64,000 nt of DNA from Clostridiales bacterium (GTDB lineage Bacteria > Bacillota > Clostridia > Christensenellales > Pumilibacteraceae): the NCBI GenBank assembly GCA_029070965.1, contig JAIEBI010000020.1, forward strand, positions 45,498 to 109,497, read 5' to 3'. Numbering within the stretch: position 1 is the stretch's first letter; each line of letters begins with the position of its first letter. Of this stretch, positions 1-9,275 are shown piece by piece. The notes under the pieces were generated by a model. The model had not been told where the DNA came from, did not search any database, and worked only from the letters and a program-made list of their open reading frames with translations. A program made the translations under genes and the position numbers.

Positions 1-65
1 TCCGCCAAAAATACGCCGAAATCGACATACGTATGCCCGCTTTGTGGATTTTGTGGGTTATACGG

Positions 66-1664
66 TTACTGCTTTTTAATCACCTTGCCGCCGGTGAGAA
101 CTATCATCTTGACGGCTTGGAGCGAAAAGTTATCCGCTTCGACGGTGAGCGGCTTGTCCAGCGTGCCGCGGGCAAGAACCTTTAAGTACGTCGTCTTTTT
201 GTTAAAGCCCTTGATGCGCTTTTTTATTTCGGCAAGCGTTACAACCTCGCCGCCGTCAAAATGCTGAGAAAGCATGTCGATATTGATTATGCCCTGCTTG
301 GTCCTGTCGCTTGACCTTTCGGATTTTTCGATAAGGCTTACCGCGACCTCGTCAGACATGATCTTGTCCACCTCGGTTGCCGCAACCTCCGCGCGCACCT
401 CGCTCGGCTTGAACGTCGTGCCGCTTTGCGCGTCGTCGTCGGTAAGTATCTTTATCAGCTTGCGCTCGACAAGCGCGTCGGTGGTTTCGTACGGGTACTG
501 CATGGCGTAGTCCGTTTGTTCCGTCGCGCGTTCTATCAAGCCGTTTTGAGCCGCAATCTTTTCTATAAGCTGCTTTGCGTATAACAGTCGCCTATTCGAC
601 CTTATGCGGTACATGCACGGCGTGGCGGCGTACGACTTGACCTCCGCAAGGCTTTCCACGGCGTACTTTGTGCCCACATATTCGTCGGGATTGCCGACAA
701 AGCAAAGGGACAACGTTTTGCCACGTAGGCGGAGCTTTGCAATCGTTTTTCTGCCGATGCGGAAGCTTTCGCACTTCCACGAAATTCTGCTTTTTACTTT
801 GCGGTACGATAACAGCTTGTTTTTCAGCTCGGAATAATATTGCTTGACCGTCTCGTCGCTTTGTATGAGCTTGGCAAGGAAACTCCTGCTGTACTTGATA
901 ACTATGTACTCGGTCTTGCCGCCTTCGGTTACGGGCTTTAATACTACCGTTTCTTCTTCTTTTTCGTCCTCGGTATCGGCTGCTTCGTCGTCCGCGTCGG
1001 CCTCGCCGTCAACCGTAGCGGTAACCTCGTCGTCAACGTCGGCCTCGTCGTCCGCACTTATGTCATCATCGTCCACTTCATCGGCGTTGTCCGCTTCATC
1101 GGCGTTGTCCTCATTGTCAACGTCGTCCTCGTCGCCGTCGTCCGCTTCGTCCATATCGTCCGCCGCCGCGGTTTCGGTTACCGACTCATCTTGCGCGGGC
1201 TCCTCGTCCGCGTCATTCTCCAATTCGGGCTCTTTAACCTCTTCAACCTCTTCGGGCGCGGGCTCCTCGGTTACGTTTTGCGCTTGCTCGACAGGCGTAT
1301 CGAGCTCCTTTTCGGGCTCGGGCGCGGGCGCGGGATTGACAAGCGTTTCGGGCACGACGTCTGCGTGCGGTATCGTCACCTTTTCCTTCGCCTCTTCCTC
1401 CTGCGGTTGGGGCGGGGGCGCGACAGGCTTTTTAACCGCCTTTTCGGTTGCTTTCGCTTTGGGCGGTTGGGGCGCGGCGGCGGGCTCGGGCTCGGCCTTG
1501 ACTCTGTTCTTTTTTTCCTTTATCTTCGGTTTAAGCCAAGGCTTTACGAAAATAATCACAGGATCTTTGTAGGTCTTGCGCTCACGCTTGTTGGGGTTTT
1601 GGTCGTCCTCGATCGCGTTGGGATTTTCAACGCCTGTCTGTAAAGGTGTTTTTTCTTTTTTCAT
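66..1664 (-). CDS. Acidic protein with L15-like C-terminal domain
   Basis: This 532-residue protein has no signal peptide or membrane segment. Residues about 35-120 are rich in Pro, Lys, Ala and Glu, and about 120-245 are a low-complexity Asp/Glu/Ala tract. A globular domain of roughly 130 residues follows, with several Lys/Arg-rich strands. The last ~60 residues resemble the C-terminal half of ribosomal protein L15: 'LKVLARGTLDKPLTVEADNF' parallels '[20 protein letters not shown]' in this window's own rplO product. Similar proteins are, from memory, annotated in clostridial genomes as uL15 family. The start is supported by GGAG seven bases upstream. It is divergent from the MerR gene. The function is unknown; an acidic adaptor of basic or RNA-bound partners is only a guess. 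Confidence 0.75.
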   Translation of the reverse strand: MKKEKTPLQTGVENPNAIEDDQNPNKRERKTYKDPVIIFVKPWLKPKIKEKKNRVKAEPEPAAAPQPPKAKATEKAVKKPVAPPPQPQEEEAKEKVTIPHADVVPETLVNPAPAPEPEKELDTPVEQAQNVTEEPAPEEVEEVKEPELENDADEEPAQDESVTETAAADDMDEADDGDEDDVDNEDNADEADNADEVDDDDISADDEADVDDEVTATVDGEADADDEAADTEDEKEEETVVLKPVTEGGKTEYIVIKYSRSFLAKLIQSDETVKQYYSELKNKLLSYRKVKSRISWKCESFRIGRKTIAKLRLRGKTLSLCFVGNPDEYVGTKYAVESLAEVKSYAATPCMYRIRSNRRLLYAKQLIEKIAAQNGLIERATEQTDYAMQYPYETTDALVERKLIKILTDDDAQSGTTFKPSEVRAEVAATEVDKIMSDEVAVSLIEKSERSSDRTKQGIINIDMLSQHFDGGEVVTLAEIKKRIKGFNKKTTYLKVLARGTLDKPLTVEADNFSLQAVKMIVLTGGKVIKKQ

Positions 1665-1721
1665 CTTAATTCTCCGTTGTAAGTAATAAATAGTAAATTA
1701 AAGACTTACCCGAAAAAGCTA

Positions 1722-1750
1722 TTGACAAATCGGGCACTCTCCCTTATAAT
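1722..1750 (+). promoter_or_regulatory. Sigma-A-type promoter of the MerR gene
   Basis: Perfect TTGACA (1722-1727) and TATAAT (1745-1750) hexamers are separated by 17 bases, so transcription should start near 1757. The 17-bp spacer is normal, unlike the 19-20 bp spacers of classical MerR-activated promoters. An ACCT-N6-AGGT inverted repeat lies just downstream at 1768-1781 and could be an operator. Confidence 0.75.
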
Positions 1751-1789
1751 AACAGTATAACATATACACCTATGTACAGGTCAAGGGAT

Positions 1790-2626
1790 ATGAAGGAATT
1801 AAACGAACAAAAATTAAAAATTTCCAGCCCAAAGTTCCGCGTAAGCGAGGTTTGCGCGTTTTTGAGTATTACCCCGCGCATACTCAAACACTACGAGGAC
1901 ACGGGCGTGCTTGCTCCCGAGCATTCGGACAGCAACAATTACCGCGAGTATGCGGCGGAGGACGTCATCAAAGTGCAGCTTGCCGAGCGACTTAAAAGCA
2001 CACAGTTTTCGCAAAAAGAAATCGGTGAGTATTTTTCGGGCGAGCTCGATATAGAAAATAAGTACGCCGAGCTTATAAAACTGCGGGATACGATAGACAG
2101 CCTTATAGAGGTAATTGACGTGGATAGGCAAAACGGTGCGCCGCAGTATTCCATTGAGCCGGAGCAGTCGCTGTTGTGCTTTTGCAAAGTTTACCCTGTA
2201 AAGCCCATACAGTATTTCGAAGCGCGCGACGCATATACTTCGGCTATGATCGCAGGGTGTGTTTGCGACGTTGCGCACACATTTTTTTACATGTACGACG
2301 AGCTTTCGATGATTCCAAGCGGCGCCGACTTTGACGCGCAATACTTTAAAGACAAAACCTTCCGCGTTTGCGTACCGATCGTTTCCCCGCCCAAAACCAA
2401 TGACTTTGACGGAACGGTGGAAACGGTAACGCGCAAAAAATCGCTTACAAGAAAGTGTTCGCCATTAGGACTGCCGACGCATAGTAGCGGAGTTTATTTG
2501 CAGGAGGAAGCCGCCCGCCGCGGCTTGACTCTTACAGGCAAATCGTGGATGATATCGGAGACCGGTCCGCACAAAAAAACGGCAAAGCGCTCGTACACAA
2601 CAATCATCGGCGCGGAAATAGAATAA
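1790..2626 (+). CDS. MerR-family regulator with GyrI-like effector domain
   Basis: Residues about 15-75 form a MerR winged-helix DNA-binding domain ('FRVSEVCAFLSITPRILKHYEDTGVL', 'NYREYAAEDV'), followed by a short dimerisation helix near 80-115. The C-terminal ~150 residues look like the small-molecule-binding GyrI/BmrR domain that senses hydrophobic or drug-like ligands in this family. The effector is unknown. Two ATGs are possible, at 1772 and 1790; 1790 was chosen because an AGG lies nine bases upstream while 1772 has no Shine-Dalgarno, but this remains uncertain. The gene is monocistronic, with a strong promoter and a terminator. Its targets may be itself or the divergent acidic-protein gene. 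Confidence 0.8.
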   Translation: MKELNEQKLKISSPKFRVSEVCAFLSITPRILKHYEDTGVLAPEHSDSNNYREYAAEDVIKVQLAERLKSTQFSQKEIGEYFSGELDIENKYAELIKLRDTIDSLIEVIDVDRQNGAPQYSIEPEQSLLCFCKVYPVKPIQYFEARDAYTSAMIAGCVCDVAHTFFYMYDELSMIPSGADFDAQYFKDKTFRVCVPIVSPPKTNDFDGTVETVTRKKSLTRKCSPLGLPTHSSGVYLQEEAARRGLTLTGKSWMISETGPHKKTAKRSYTTIIGAEIE

Positions 2627-2642
2627 GTTTTCTTTCAAAGCA

Positions 2643-2670
2643 AACACCCCGCAGCATACTGCGGGGTGTT
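2643..2670 (+). terminator. Rho-independent terminator after the MerR gene
   Basis: A perfect 12-bp stem (AACACCCCGCAG/CTGCGGGGTGTT) with a CATA loop is followed by TTGTTTTTAT. It sits between convergent genes; the plus-strand T-tract is the better one. Confidence 0.85.
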
Positions 2671-2694
2671 TTGTTTTTATTTTCGGCGTGGCGC

Positions 2695-3270
2695 TTATAG
2701 AGTTGCAAAAGTGATAAGGAACATAAGACCGAAGATTGCCGACAGCCCTGCCAATACGATGGCGGAAATGCTGAGAATAAGCGGAGCGATAGCCATGGGC
2801 GCGCCCTGCTTTTTGGCACGAACAACTGTCAAAAGCGAACGAATGCCAAACACAAGCCCCACAACAGTCAGCGGCAAAGCGAGCACAAAGAACACCCAAG
2901 CTACTGCTTTGATTGCTGTTAGGTCGGTTACCGTCGGGTATACGTACTCTCCCAGCTCGAAGTCAAAGCTCGGAGTCAAATGCCCGAGCCCGCCCCAGAC
3001 GTATTGGACGGCGAGAATAAACGCCACCAGCATAAACACGTACCCGATTGCGCCGGTTATCACCGCTGCGAGCGACGGCTTGAACGCGAGCATTCTCGGA
3101 TTGCCGCCCGACTTGGCGGCGGGTTGTTGCGGCTGCTGCTGAGCTGCGTTCGGCGGTTGAACGGCGTCCTGCTGCTTTTGCCCGTCGCCGAGCACCGACT
3201 CGTTGTGCGAGCACTCGTCGCATAACTGTTCCGGCCCGTCAATGAACTTGCCGCATTTTGTGCAATACAT
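2695..3270 (-). CDS. Zinc-ribbon membrane protein
   Basis: The N terminus carries two CxxC knuckles ('CTKCGKFIDGPEQLCDEC') typical of a zinc ribbon. A Gln/Pro/Ala-rich linker follows (about 30-60), then roughly three hydrophobic segments (about 65-100, 120-150 and 160-190). The start is supported by AGGAGG eight bases upstream. It lies 34 bp after the last hydrolase gene of the large minus-strand operon and may be co-transcribed with it. No specific function is recognised; zinc-ribbon plus membrane proteins of this type are common in Clostridia and uncharacterised. Confidence 0.65.
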   Translation of the reverse strand: MYCTKCGKFIDGPEQLCDECSHNESVLGDGQKQQDAVQPPNAAQQQPQQPAAKSGGNPRMLAFKPSLAAVITGAIGYVFMLVAFILAVQYVWGGLGHLTPSFDFELGEYVYPTVTDLTAIKAVAWVFFVLALPLTVVGLVFGIRSLLTVVRAKKQGAPMAIAPLILSISAIVLAGLSAIFGLMFLITFATL

Positions 3271-3304
3271 AATATTTACCTCCTATTTGCGTGCATAGCA
3301 CGAA

Positions 3305-4240
3305 TTATACAAAATCGCGGACGAACTGTTTGACCTGTTCGTCGTAACCGCACTCGTCGTTTATGCGAATGTGCGAGTGAATACCCTTGTCGAACCAACA
3401 AATGCGCTTTTTCGCCGCGCATTTATCGTAAAGCTTTTGGACGTTGGCGGGGTCGGAAAAAACGTCCTCCCTGCTGTAAATAAACATTATCGGGATTTCG
3501 AGCTTGTTCACCATATTATACGGACAGAATTTTTTTGCGCTCTTGCCCGCCGCATGGCGAATGTACGACATTATAAGCGGGATAAACGGAAACGTCGGCT
3601 TTTTGCGTTCCTTAAACCTATATTTGAGCATTATGCCGAAGTCGTTGTACATGCCCTCGGTGACAAGCCCGTCAAAAAGCTTTTTGCCCTCGGGGTCGGT
3701 CGCGGCGTACGTTGCCGTCGCGCCGCCTATGCATATCCCGTGAAGCAATACGCTTTCCACACCGAATTCGGTTTTTAACAGCTTTGCCCACTCGATAATG
3801 TCCTTGTATTCGCGTAGCCCAATCGTGTTGTACTTGCCCTCGGACAGCCCGTGCGAGCGGTTATCGATAGCGAGTATATTGTAGCCCAGTTCCTTATAAG
3901 GCTTGGCAAAGTAGTACGAATACGCGCATGTTTCCATTCGGCCTGGGATAATAATGACAGCCTTTTTGCCGCCGAAATCGTAATACTCGCCGACCAGCCG
4001 CAGTCCCTCGCTCTTTACCGAAACCTGCTTGTGGAACGCGGCGTTCTCCTCGCCCCATTCCAACCCGATGCGGAACATTTCGCGCTGCTCCTCGTTGTCC
4101 CAGCTGCAATCCCTGCCCCACTTGTCGGGCGTTTCCCTTACCAGCAAAATGGTGTAGATTTTGCGCGATATAAAAATTATAATGAACACGGCGGGCGCGA
4201 GCAACAAAACTACGCCGAGGCTTATATACAGCGCAAGCAT
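3305..4240 (-). CDS. Membrane-anchored alpha/beta hydrolase, Cys nucleophile
   Basis: One N-terminal transmembrane helix (about 3-27) precedes an alpha/beta hydrolase fold. The nucleophile elbow reads 'LLHGICIGG', so the residue normally Ser in GxSxG is Cys, as in dienelactone hydrolases. The likely acid is Asp in 'IYSREDVF' and the likely base His in 'GIHSHIR'. The ORF track start at 4297 is rejected: ATG 4240 overlaps the preceding stop as TGATG, which implies translational coupling to the DAK2 gene. It is the last enzyme of the acyl-activation operon and the third hydrolase in it. The substrate is unknown; an acyl ester or thioester is inferred from context. Confidence 0.8.
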   Translation of the reverse strand: MLALYISLGVVLLLAPAVFIIIFISRKIYTILLVRETPDKWGRDCSWDNEEQREMFRIGLEWGEENAAFHKQVSVKSEGLRLVGEYYDFGGKKAVIIIPGRMETCAYSYYFAKPYKELGYNILAIDNRSHGLSEGKYNTIGLREYKDIIEWAKLLKTEFGVESVLLHGICIGGATATYAATDPEGKKLFDGLVTEGMYNDFGIMLKYRFKERKKPTFPFIPLIMSYIRHAAGKSAKKFCPYNMVNKLEIPIMFIYSREDVFSDPANVQKLYDKCAAKKRICWFDKGIHSHIRINDECGYDEQVKQFVRDFV

Positions 4241-5862
4241 CACATCACCCCCGCAATCAGGTCGTACACCGTTTGTCCGCCGTACACAAATTCGCACGAC
4301 AGTCCAAACTCGTTATCTATCCGCTCGGCAAGCGCGTCCTCGTCGATATCGAGCGCACAGCCCTTTATAATAAACACGCCGCTTTTGTCCGAAATATCCT
4401 TTACGTTTTTGAGCGCAACGACAAACGCGTCTTCCACGCTTTGCGCGGCGCACACAGGCTTTTTGCCGATAAAGCCGAGCATGTCGCCCGCCTTGCACGA
4501 AACGGTGACCGAATTGTAATTTTTAAGACTGCGCGCCACCGACACGGTGACCGCCGCCTTTATTCCGTCTGACATAGCCGATATGCGGGTTTGGGCGTCC
4601 TCTATGTCGGACGTGCCGTTGGCAAGCGCGTAATATCCCTCGATTACCGTTTGCGTCGGCAAAACGGTTACGCCGCCCTCGCCGAAAAGCGTTATCGCCT
4701 GCTCCGCCGCCTTTACGTTGTTGCCATTGTTGGGCAAAACCACAATGCAGTCGGCATTTGCGTTTTTGTACGCCGTGCAAAACTCGCTAGCCGACACGCC
4801 CATTGCGTGCCCGCCCGAAATTACGATGTCCGCTCCGCAGTCCTTGTACATGCCGGTGATGCCGTCGCCCTCGGCAACTGCAACGATGGCAAAACGCTTG
4901 CGCGGCTTAGCCGCTTTGTTCTTGATAAACTCGCTGTGTTGGAGCTGCATGTTCTCGATTTTTACGGTGGTGAACTCGCCGTAACGCTGCGCTTCCTCAA
5001 GCGCCTTGGACGGAGTGAGGGTGTGAATATGCACCTTGACTACGCCGTCCTGCTCGATGACGATAAGCGAATCGCCCATGCTCTCTAACGCGCGCGTAAA
5101 CTCCTTTACATGGAATGGCATTTTGTAGTCGAGCAGCTGCAACAAAAATTCGGTGCAGTAGCCGAGCGTGAACCTGTCGGATTTGTCAAGCACGCCGGTC
5201 TCCGACGAAACTCCGTTGCCTACCGCCGCTACCTCGACGGACGCGTCGATTTCCACTTTTTCGCCGTTGAGCGCTTTTAGCATGCCGTCGACTATTACGA
5301 TATAACCGAGCGCGCCGCTGTCCATAACGCCAGCTTCTTTAAGCACAGGTAGCATGTCGGGCAAAGTCAAATAGCTCTTGCGCATTTCGCCGAGGTAATC
5401 GGTCATTACATCCTCGACGCACTCGTTTTTGCCGACGGCGCGTTCTATCCCCTCGCGCGCGACTGTGAGTATCGTGCCCTCGACGGGATGGACTATTGCG
5501 CTGTACGCCGACTTGTACGCCGACGTAAACGCGGCATGCATTTCGCCCGCGTCGGCTGTCGAGCAGCTTTGCAGCTCATCGTAAATTCCCTTGAAAAGCT
5601 GCGACAGTATTACGCCCGAATTGCCGCGCGCACCCCAAAGCATGCCCGACGTCAGCGATTTAAGATACTCGCCGAGATTATTGTCGGGCGCCGCGCACTT
5701 TATTCCGTTTTCCAAAGTGGTGCGCATGTTTATGCCCGTGTCGCCGTCCGAAACGGGAAACACGTTCATTGCGTTGATTTCCTTTTCACGGTTACAAAGA
5801 TTGTTGTAACCGTTGATTATCATTGCGCGGAAATCGTCACCGTTGATTTGTTTATGTTTCAT
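4240..5862 (-). CDS. fakA: DAK2-domain fatty acid kinase-like protein (FakA/YloV type)
   Basis: The 540-residue length and architecture match the FakA/YloV family: an N-terminal DhaL-type ATP-binding domain (about 8-200, with 'NVFPVSDGDTGINM', whose Asp residues bind Mg-ATP), a middle domain, and a C-terminal domain resembling DegV. In characterised bacteria FakA phosphorylates fatty acids presented by the DegV protein FakB, giving acyl-phosphate for phospholipid synthesis. A FakB-like gene lies in the same operon at 7414-8346, which supports this assignment. The start ATG is 23 bp after the transporter gene. The family role is known; use here in fatty acid salvage is inferred. Confidence 0.85.
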   Translation of the reverse strand: MKHKQINGDDFRAMIINGYNNLCNREKEINAMNVFPVSDGDTGINMRTTLENGIKCAAPDNNLGEYLKSLTSGMLWGARGNSGVILSQLFKGIYDELQSCSTADAGEMHAAFTSAYKSAYSAIVHPVEGTILTVAREGIERAVGKNECVEDVMTDYLGEMRKSYLTLPDMLPVLKEAGVMDSGALGYIVIVDGMLKALNGEKVEIDASVEVAAVGNGVSSETGVLDKSDRFTLGYCTEFLLQLLDYKMPFHVKEFTRALESMGDSLIVIEQDGVVKVHIHTLTPSKALEEAQRYGEFTTVKIENMQLQHSEFIKNKAAKPRKRFAIVAVAEGDGITGMYKDCGADIVISGGHAMGVSASEFCTAYKNANADCIVVLPNNGNNVKAAEQAITLFGEGGVTVLPTQTVIEGYYALANGTSDIEDAQTRISAMSDGIKAAVTVSVARSLKNYNSVTVSCKAGDMLGFIGKKPVCAAQSVEDAFVVALKNVKDISDKSGVFIIKGCALDIDEDALAERIDNEFGLSCEFVYGGQTVYDLIAGVM

Positions 5863-5885
5863 CTTAAACCCTGAAAAGTTTAGTA

Positions 5886-7361
5886 TTAGTTTTCCGCCGC
5901 CGTATCGTCAGCAACGCTGTCGACGACAGGCTGTTCAGCCACCTCGACCGTTGCAGGCTCGTCCGCTGCCGACTGATTGTCCGCTCCTTGCGCGTTCCCC
6001 GTCGCCTCAGCCATGCTATCCGACGCCTCGGTAGGCAGCGGCGCCTCGCCGAGTTTGCCGAGTACGTTTATCGACTTGGGCAAAATGAAGGATAGCGCAA
6101 AAGCGACCAAACAGCCCACGCTGCACAAAACGGTCAGATAAGTCATTGCGCCGCCGTTTTGTTTGAGTGCGGTAAGCACCACGCCGGTAGCGAGTCCGGT
6201 AGCGACGCCGGCAAACAGTCCCTGCACGGCAAAGTACATTGCCGAGTGCTTAATGCCCGTACGCTTTTCGTCCTCGGCGGCGAGGTGTGACGGAATGGAG
6301 TACGCCACAGCAAAAAACGCGCCTATCGAGAACGAGCAAATTACGCCGCCCAGTATGCCGCACGCCAGCTTTACCGCTCCGCTCGGCGAGAACGACGCGC
6401 CGAACAATGCCAACATACTCACCGAATAAGCGATAAGCGTATATCGGAAAGCGAACCCAAAGCCCTTCTTTTTGATTATGTAGTTGTACAGCATCAGCGT
6501 AAACGGCACGGGCACGAACGCACCCAACATAACATATATCATGCTCATGCCTGTATACGAAAAGTATTCGTTAATGCCGCCGAGGAAAAGCTGCGACCCG
6601 AAGGTCATAAAGGCGTACACGACCATCCAAAGAATAAAATCCTTGTTCTTGAATGTGTATGCTATCGACTTGAATAGATTTACCGTTTCGGACTCGAGCT
6701 TTTTGCCCTTTGTGCTCTCCTCTTTGATCATAAACATGGGTATTATCATCGTCAGCGATATAGGCAGGACAATAAGCGCAACCCACTTAATGTTCATGCC
6801 GCTGAGCAACATACGCACAACCACGTATCCGACGATAAAGTAGATTATGTCGGCTACCGACTTGACGTTGGAAACAAAGTTGCGGTCGTCGATATTGTCC
6901 ACCACCTCGGTAAACGTCGCATAGTACGTGACCATGGTAAGAGTATACGCCGCATAGAACAAGCATAGCACCAGCCCGAAAAACACGGTGTTGCCTATCG
7001 TCGCGCCGTTGTTGGGTATTATAAGCACAAACAATAGGTACGACGCTATCAGCGCAACAAGACCGATAAGTATTGTCGGGCGGCGCCGTCCCCATCGGCT
7101 TTTCAGCCGATCGGTAAACGACGCCATCGGTATGTCTATTATGCCGTCTATTATTTTTGCGACAAGCACGAACGCCGCCCATGCCGCCGCTACCACGAGG
7201 TCCTTTTGCGCAAAGGTTTGAAAGGGCACGTCCGCGGGTTTAAATCCGCCTTTAAGCAACGCGCTGCACAAGTACGAGCCCATCATTAGATTGAGCAGGT
7301 TTACGCCAAAGCCCGAAAAGCCGTACAGCAAGAGCTTTGCTTTTCCCTTGATTGGTTTCAT
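5886..7361 (-). CDS. GPH-family (MelB-like) cation symporter
   Basis: This 491-residue polytopic protein has about 12 hydrophobic segments and the glycoside-pentoside-hexuronide family signature 'DGIIDIPMASFTDRLKSRWGRRRP' between helices 2 and 3. Members import sugars or glycosides with Na+ or H+. The C terminus (about 440-491) is a hydrophilic Glu/Ala/Asp-rich tail that most relatives lack. It sits between the DegV and FakA-like genes. The substrate cannot be told from sequence; given the neighbours it might carry a glycosylated or lipid-related compound, but that is conjecture. Confidence 0.85.
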   Translation of the reverse strand: MKPIKGKAKLLLYGFSGFGVNLLNLMMGSYLCSALLKGGFKPADVPFQTFAQKDLVVAAAWAAFVLVAKIIDGIIDIPMASFTDRLKSRWGRRRPTILIGLVALIASYLLFVLIIPNNGATIGNTVFFGLVLCLFYAAYTLTMVTYYATFTEVVDNIDDRNFVSNVKSVADIIYFIVGYVVVRMLLSGMNIKWVALIVLPISLTMIIPMFMIKEESTKGKKLESETVNLFKSIAYTFKNKDFILWMVVYAFMTFGSQLFLGGINEYFSYTGMSMIYVMLGAFVPVPFTLMLYNYIIKKKGFGFAFRYTLIAYSVSMLALFGASFSPSGAVKLACGILGGVICSFSIGAFFAVAYSIPSHLAAEDEKRTGIKHSAMYFAVQGLFAGVATGLATGVVLTALKQNGGAMTYLTVLCSVGCLVAFALSFILPKSINVLGKLGEAPLPTEASDSMAEATGNAQGADNQSAADEPATVEVAEQPVVDSVADDTAAEN

Positions 7362-7413
7362 CTTGAGTTCCTTGTCAATAAGTATTTGTAGTGTTGTTAT
7401 TTATTGCGGTGTA

Positions 7414-8346
7414 TTACTTTTTGGCGAGCAACCGCGTTACAAGCTCGCGCTCCTCGGCGAGGTCCTCGGAAATGGGCTTGCCCATGTAGTATGCCGCCAT
7501 AAGCCCGGGGCCGACGTTTATTCCGCTCGACGGATATACGTAGTTGATGTACACCGCCTTGGGATGGAACTTGTCCTCGAGCATCTTTTTGTACGCTTCG
7601 GCTTGCTTGTATCTGTCCGCCGTTGCGACAAAAATAATTTGCTCCTCGGGATTTTCGATAGTCGCGGCTATGTATTCGAGCAGTACGGGGTACGCCTGCT
7701 TTTCGCCCTTAGCCTTGCCTATAACCGTCGTCATGCCGTTCTTGTCGAACTCGCCTATCGGCTTCAAGCCCATGAGCGTACCGAAAAACGCCTTGGCAGA
7801 CGTCAACCGACCCTTTTTGGCGACAAACGACAAATCGTCCAGCCAACCGGCTTGGTGGAAGCGATTAAGATTGTTCTCCACCCAATCGGCGGTTTCGTCG
7901 AGCGACTTGCCCTCTTTGCGCAACAACGACGCGTAAACGCAAAGCAAGCCGTGTCCGGACGAGAACCTGCGCGAGTCGATAGTGCGAATAGCGGCGTCCG
8001 GATATTTGCTTTTCACTTCCTCTACCGCCTTGGTCAAAAACGCATACGTTCCGCTGAGCGCCGAGCTAATGGTGAGCGCAAGCACGCCCACACCCTGTTT
8101 TGCATAATCTTCAAGCACGGTCGCCCATTCGTTTACGTTGGGCGGCGCCGTCGTATAGTCGTTGGGCTTTGCGCGCAACGCCTTGTAGAACTCGGACGGT
8201 GTGGTGTCGGTCCATTCGAGATAGGACTCATGCTCTTTGCCGTCGGGCGTGGTAAAGTGACCGTTGATATACTCGATGTCGTACTCCGCCCGAAGCTCTT
8301 TGCCGAGGTCGCAAGTGATGTCTGCCAAAATGACGAATTTTTCCAT
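7414..8346 (-). CDS. DegV family fatty-acid-binding protein (FakB-like)
   Basis: A complete DegV fold of 310 residues with the family landmarks 'TTAPPN' (about 85), 'ISSALSGTY' (about 115), 'DSRRFSSGHG' (about 145) and 'KKGRLT' (about 198). Characterised members bind one fatty acid in a buried tunnel and present its carboxylate to FakA. The FakA-like kinase is encoded two genes downstream in the same operon. A 52-bp gap separates it from the transporter gene. A second, diverged DegV protein is encoded at 54162-55019, so this organism probably binds more than one fatty acid class. Confidence 0.85.
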   Translation of the reverse strand: MEKFVILADITCDLGKELRAEYDIEYINGHFTTPDGKEHESYLEWTDTTPSEFYKALRAKPNDYTTAPPNVNEWATVLEDYAKQGVGVLALTISSALSGTYAFLTKAVEEVKSKYPDAAIRTIDSRRFSSGHGLLCVYASLLRKEGKSLDETADWVENNLNRFHQAGWLDDLSFVAKKGRLTSAKAFFGTLMGLKPIGEFDKNGMTTVIGKAKGEKQAYPVLLEYIAATIENPEEQIIFVATADRYKQAEAYKKMLEDKFHPKAVYINYVYPSSGINVGPGLMAAYYMGKPISEDLAEERELVTRLLAKK

Positions 8347-8363
8347 AATTTTTTGTCTCCTCC

Positions 8364-9275
8364 TTAGAGATAATTATTGATAAAGTTGTGTATTTTTGCC
8401 GCCGAGTCGCCGTTTAGCGCGGCGGTCGTATGCCCGCAGCCCTCGACGAGCAAAAGCTGTTTGGGTGCCGAACACGCCTCGTAGTTTTGCCGCGAATGCT
8501 CGCATGGAACGGCGGCATCCTCCGTGCCGTGAATGAAAAACGACGGAACGGCGGTGTTTTTAATATGGTCGAGCGTGCTCGCATTGAAATCGATACCCAG
8601 CTCGCGCTTGCACCTTTTTGCCAGCATCGCAAACATCGGCTTGGGCGCATGGGTCTGTTTTGCTATCCGATTTATCATGTTGCCGACGGACGTAAACCCG
8701 CAGTCGTATACCGCGGCGCGCACATCGCTCGGCAGCCTGTCCGATGTCATTCCTATGATCGCCGCGCCCAACGATATGCCGTACAGCACGATTTTTGCGG
8801 GATGATTTTGGGTGATGAATTTTATCCATTCAAGCAGGTCGTCGCTTTCTCGCTTGCCATAGGTTACGTGCTCGCCGCCGCTTTTGCCGTGCGCGCGCAT
8901 GTCGGGAATGAGAACGTTGAACCCCCACTCGATAAACCGCTCGGCAGTCACCGAAAAATTGTTGAGCGGATGCGAGCTGGCGCCGTGCAAAAATATGACC
9001 GTCTTGTCCCGCCCATAGTCGTAGTACCGCCCGTACAGGTCTACGCCGTCGGCGGCAGTAATATGCTGTTCGGCAAACGGCAGCTTTTCCATTCGCTCGC
9101 GTGCGGCGCAAATGTCCTGCCTGAACTTATCGTAATGCGCGTCGGAAAGCTCCTTCCGCTCGATACCGCGAAAGAAAAACTTTTTGTAGCACATGTAGCT
9201 GCCTATCGGCATGGACGCGAGGAACCCGATAACCAAAAACGCGACTATTCCCAACCCGATATACAAATACATCAT
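8364..9275 (-). CDS. Membrane-anchored alpha/beta hydrolase
   Basis: The N terminus has one transmembrane helix ('MMYLYIGLGIVAFLVIGFL'). The hydrolase fold carries the elbow 'LYGISLGAA' with catalytic Ser, a 'HGTEDAAVP' loop with the likely acid, and His in 'GCGHTTAA'; 'FLHGASSHPL' supplies the oxyanion region. It resembles the S9/BAAT-like lipases and esterases annotated in Clostridia. ATG 9275 overlaps the stop of the LRAT-PPTase gene (ATGA) with GAGGG just upstream, so the longer ORF to 9386 is rejected. The role is inferred to be removal or transfer of acyl groups at the membrane. Confidence 0.8.
   Translation of the reverse strand: MMYLYIGLGIVAFLVIGFLASMPIGSYMCYKKFFFRGIERKELSDAHYDKFRQDICAARERMEKLPFAEQHITAADGVDLYGRYYDYGRDKTVIFLHGASSHPLNNFSVTAERFIEWGFNVLIPDMRAHGKSGGEHVTYGKRESDDLLEWIKFITQNHPAKIVLYGISLGAAIIGMTSDRLPSDVRAAVYDCGFTSVGNMINRIAKQTHAPKPMFAMLAKRCKRELGIDFNASTLDHIKNTAVPSFFIHGTEDAAVPCEHSRQNYEACSAPKQLLLVEGCGHTTAALNGDSAAKIHNFINNYL

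Noticed and set aside
844-1572. 242-residue Ser-rich plus-strand ORF
   Set aside because: It is the antisense of the Asp/Glu/Ala tract of the acidic protein; composition follows from that tract and no ribosome binding site is present.
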